A stretch of 64,000 nt of DNA from Microbacterium oxydans. GTDB lineage: Bacteria > Actinomycetota > Actinomycetes > Actinomycetales > Microbacteriaceae. Numbering within the stretch: the stretch's first letter is position 1; every line of letters begins with the position of its first letter. The notes below the pieces were generated by a model. That model saw only the letters and a list, made by a program, of their open reading frames with translations, did no database searches and was not told the origin of the DNA. The stretch lies in the NCBI RefSeq assembly GCF_000956525.1, contig NZ_JYIW01000024.1, positions 248,001 to 312,000 on the forward strand. The letters are read 5' to 3'. Below are positions 61,833 through 64,000 of the stretch, piece after piece. Made by a program: the position numbers and the translations under genes.

Positions 61833-63284
61833 TCAACCGAAGAGGTCAGCGAGGGTCGCGGGTGTACCGGCGTCCGCGAGCGCGGTGCGTGCGGCGTGCC
61901 AGCCGGCCATGCCGTGCACGCCGGGACCCGGCGGCGTCGACCCCGAGGTCAGATACACGCCCTGCATGGGCGTGCGCCAGGGAGTGGGGGAGAGCGCCGG
62001 TCGACGCAGCGCCTGGCGGATGTCGAACAATCCGCCCGAGATGTCTCCGCCGATCTCGGCCGGATTGATCGCTTCGCGAGCGGATGCCGGCACCGCATGA
62101 TGCGCCAGGATGCGGTCGCGGAACCCGGGGGCGAAGCGTTCGATCTGCGCCGTGATGCGCTCGGTGGGGTCGAGGTCGGATCCAGCCGGCACGTGGATGT
62201 ACGCCCACAGCACTGCGTTCCCGGCCGGTGCCCGCGTCGAATCGAACACCGACGGCTGCACGAGCAGGACGTACGGTCGATCGCTGACCCGGCCGGCAGC
62301 GACCGCGTTCTCGCTCGCCCACACCTCGGCCCTCGTGCCGCCGAGGTGCACGGTCGGCGCGGTGGCGACATCGGCGTTCGCCCACGGCACCGGGCCGTCG
62401 AGTGCGAAGTCGACCTTCGCGACGCCAGGCCCGTAGCGGTATCGGGTGAGGGTGCGAGCGTAGCCGGCGGGGATGTCGGAGTGCGTGAGGGCGAGACGCG
62501 GGGAGGTGTTCAGCACGAGCAGGTCGCCACGACCGGGGTCGCCCCAGTCGAGTGCATCGAGGTCGGTGACGTGCACGTCGGTCTCGACGGTGCCGCCGCG
62601 CACCTCGATATCGGCGACCAGCGCGTCGGCGATCGTCTGCGCCCCGCCGCGCGGGTACGCCCAGCCGCCGGCGTGCCCGTGCGCCGCGAGCAGCAACCCG
62701 GCGGCGGCCGCGGCGAGGGAGGGGAGCGGGGCGTTCGCGTGGGCGACCACGCCCGACATCAGCGCGGCGGCCGCGTCGCCGAGGAACGCCGACGAGGCGA
62801 GCGGGGTGCCCTGCTCCAGCATCCGGATCGCATACCGGGCGGCGGTGATCGGGTCGCCGGGGACGCGCAGCAGCTGATTGCCGGTGAAGTCGACCACGCC
62901 GTCGATGTGCGTGCTCAGCGGGCGGAGTCGAGTCAGCCAGGCGTCGCCGTCGACACCGAGGCCGGCGGCGGTGCGTTCGATGTCGCGCCACGCGATGGCA
63001 GCGCGGCCTCCGTCGAGCGGATGCGCGTAGGAGATGTCCGGATGGATCCAGTCGACGCGATCGTCGAGACCGAATGCCCGGAAGATCGGGGAGGAGCGGG
63101 CAGCCGGATGCACCGCAGAGCACACGTCGTGACGGAATCCGGGAAGCGTGAGCTCCTGTGTTCGGAGGCCGCCGCCGATCGTCGAGGCCGACTCGAGCAC
63201 CCGCACGTCGTAGCCCGCACGGCCGAGCGCCACCCCCGCGGCGAGACCGTTCGGGCCAGAGCCGATCACGGTCGCTCGTGCCAT
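61833..63284 (-). CDS. CrtI-like NAD(P)/FAD-dependent oxidoreductase
   Basis: Phytoene-desaturase-superfamily flavoprotein. 483 aa. The N-terminal Rossmann fold is VIGSGPNGLAAGVALGRAG, then YDVRVLESASTIGGGLRTQE. The C-terminus has YLTSGSTPPGPGVHGMAGWH, the conserved FAD-binding end of this family. No carotenoid genes (crtB, crtE) are near, so a carotenoid substrate is doubtful and it is better called a general all-trans-retinol-saturase/CrtI-like oxidase. A GAGACT hexamer is 6 nt before the ATG on the minus strand. Confidence 0.8.
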   Translation of the reverse strand: MARATVIGSGPNGLAAGVALGRAGYDVRVLESASTIGGGLRTQELTLPGFRHDVCSAVHPAARSSPIFRAFGLDDRVDWIHPDISYAHPLDGGRAAIAWRDIERTAAGLGVDGDAWLTRLRPLSTHIDGVVDFTGNQLLRVPGDPITAARYAIRMLEQGTPLASSAFLGDAAAALMSGVVAHANAPLPSLAAAAAGLLLAAHGHAGGWAYPRGGAQTIADALVADIEVRGGTVETDVHVTDLDALDWGDPGRGDLLVLNTSPRLALTHSDIPAGYARTLTRYRYGPGVAKVDFALDGPVPWANADVATAPTVHLGGTRAEVWASENAVAAGRVSDRPYVLLVQPSVFDSTRAPAGNAVLWAYIHVPAGSDLDPTERITAQIERFAPGFRDRILAHHAVPASAREAINPAEIGGDISGGLFDIRQALRRPALSPTPWRTPMQGVYLTSGSTPPGPGVHGMAGWHAARTALADAGTPATLADLFG

Positions 63285-63355
63285 GACCTCAGTCTCGCAC
63301 GGTCACTCGACGCAGACGGTCGAAACCACCCCCAGGACGTGCGATCCTGGAACTG

Positions 63356-63841
63356 ATGAAAGAAGTACAGGGGCCGACCCCCGCAGGCACCTCACGTCCA
63401 TACCGTTCGCTCCCGGAAGCGCTGCGCGCGCACCGCATCGACCCGTCGAACCACGCGTTCATCACGGCCATCGTCGATGCGATCGGAATCAGCTCGTTCA
63501 TCGATCGAGGCCGCTACATCGAGGCGATCCGCCGCGGTGAAGGTGCACCACTGCACATCGGCCGCACGTACACGAACGGATTCACGGAAGACGAACGACT
63601 CGTCGTCGGCTCGGCGGCACTGCGACTGCAGCCGAGCGAGGGGCGGGCACCGCTCTTCTACGTCAGCCACCCGAGCGAGTTCATCCCGCTGACCCCGCAG
63701 CGTGCGCCGAAGCGCGCCACGACCCCTCGGGTCTCAGCGCCGCGGGAACGCCCGTCGAAGCCGGTCGAGGAGCGGGACTACGGCGTGTGCGACGTCTGCT
63801 TCATGGTGAAGACGCCCGCCGGCGGGTGCGGCTGCGACTGA
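63356..63841 (+). CDS. Hypothetical protein with Cys-rich C-terminal tail
   Basis: No recognised family. 161 aa. The first ~115 residues are probably folded (SLPEALRAHRIDPSNHAFI, IDRGRYIEAIRRGEGAPLHI). A basic, Pro-rich linker (RAPKRATTPRVSAPRERPS) leads to a terminal VCDVCFMVKTPAGGCGCD, with four cysteines arranged CxxC-x8-CxC that could bind zinc. Its ATG lies 7 nt after GATCCT. It is divergent from the CrtI-like gene and followed by the repeat cluster. Confidence 0.6.
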   Translation: MKEVQGPTPAGTSRPYRSLPEALRAHRIDPSNHAFITAIVDAIGISSFIDRGRYIEAIRRGEGAPLHIGRTYTNGFTEDERLVVGSAALRLQPSEGRAPLFYVSHPSEFIPLTPQRAPKRATTPRVSAPRERPSKPVEERDYGVCDVCFMVKTPAGGCGCD

Positions 63842-63852
63842 GGCGCGGGGCG

Positions 63853-64000
63853 CGCTTCGACAGGCTCAGCGACCCAGGGTGGCTCAGCGACCCAGCGTGA
63901 TGCGCGCTTCGACAGGCTCAGCGACCCAGTGGTGGCTCAGCGACCCAAGGGTGGCTCAGCGACCCAGGGTGGGTGAGGGGCGCTTCGACAGGCTCAGCGA
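63853..64000. repeat. Cluster of GGCTCAGCGACCCAG repeats
   Basis: The core GGCTCAGCGACCCA occurs at 63864, 63881, 63915, 63934, 63953 and partly at 63991, where the window ends. Three copies carry the longer leader CGCTTCGACA (63853, 63905, 63981). Spacing is irregular (15-34 nt). An isolated inverted copy of TTCGACAGGC is at 8691-8700. Spacers are too short for CRISPR. Confidence 0.85.

Noticed and set aside
61833-63284. Carotenoid desaturase crtI
   Set aside because: The fold matches, but there are no crtB, crtE or crtY neighbours and the superfamily is broad.
63853-64000. Possible CRISPR array
   Set aside because: The repeats have irregular spacing, overlapping leaders and spacers of a few bases only; no cas genes.

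Overview
The window looks like chromosomal DNA of a high-GC Gram-positive actinobacterium, most likely Microbacteriaceae and probably Microbacterium or a close relative. That rests on the very GC-rich codon use, the actinobacterial families GuaB3, DUF3817, DUF2277 and an ECF42-type sigma factor, an LAxTG wall-anchor signal, CIRCE-controlled groES, and many genes whose -10 hexamer lies only 6-7 nt before the start codon. The genus is inference. The backbone order tsaE-tsaB-rimI-tsaD-groES ... guaB ... guaB3 ... guaA parallels the order I recall for mycobacteria, but here it is spread out by accessory blocks. I saw no tRNA, rRNA, CRISPR array, phage or insertion sequence, and no gene-free stretch longer than 300 bases.

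Layout. 0.1-7 kb: a tightly overlapping + strand operon with acpS, alr, the t6A tRNA-modification genes tsaE/tsaB/tsaD with rimI, then three membrane proteins of unknown function, two of them tandem paralogues. 7-11.2 kb: a methyltransferase (-), groES with two CIRCE operators and no groEL, a RarD-like permease, and a branched-chain amino acid binding lipoprotein. 11.4-15.5 kb: livHMGF on the - strand, LivH carrying an extra secreted domain. 15.8-17.6 kb: guaB and DUF2277. 17.9-24.4 kb: a seven-gene cassette of a receiver-PIG-L deacetylase fusion, ATP-grasp ligase, PHP hydrolase, processive GT2 glycosyltransferase, 48-aa membrane peptide, receiver protein and membrane histidine kinase. This is the best candidate for an undescribed system.

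24.4-34.1 kb: an ABC-F ATPase, a sarcosine-oxidase-like flavoenzyme, guaB3, SURF1, and a 1541-aa secreted nuclease/5'-nucleotidase. 34.3-41.6 kb: a sugar locus with a DeoR repressor, binding protein, two permeases, class II aldolase, ADP-dependent sugar kinase and phosphomannose-isomerase-like cupin. 41.7-45.2 kb: DUF3817, guaA and a glycosyltransferase. 45.4-47.1 kb: a DGPF/YCII protein and an ECF42-like sigma factor with its probable autoregulated promoter. 47.2-52.6 kb: small membrane and stress proteins, a glycerophosphodiesterase, hemerythrin, YccF, and a two-gene ABC exporter. 52.7-55.8 kb: a wall-anchored protein with four lamin-tail repeats and a phytase-like domain. 55.9-63.8 kb: pcrA/uvrD, an SseB-like protein, NHEJ-type polymerase and ligase genes converging on each other, a CrtI-like flavoprotein and a Cys-ended hypothetical. 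The window ends in an intergenic repeat cluster.

How the parts work together: guaB and guaA make GMP, with GuaB3 of uncertain role. TsaB/D/E provide t6A37. The liv genes import branched-chain amino acids or similar solutes. The sugar locus probably imports, isomerises, phosphorylates and cleaves an unidentified sugar using a shared ABC ATPase encoded elsewhere. Several gene borders carry strong perfect or near-perfect hairpins.
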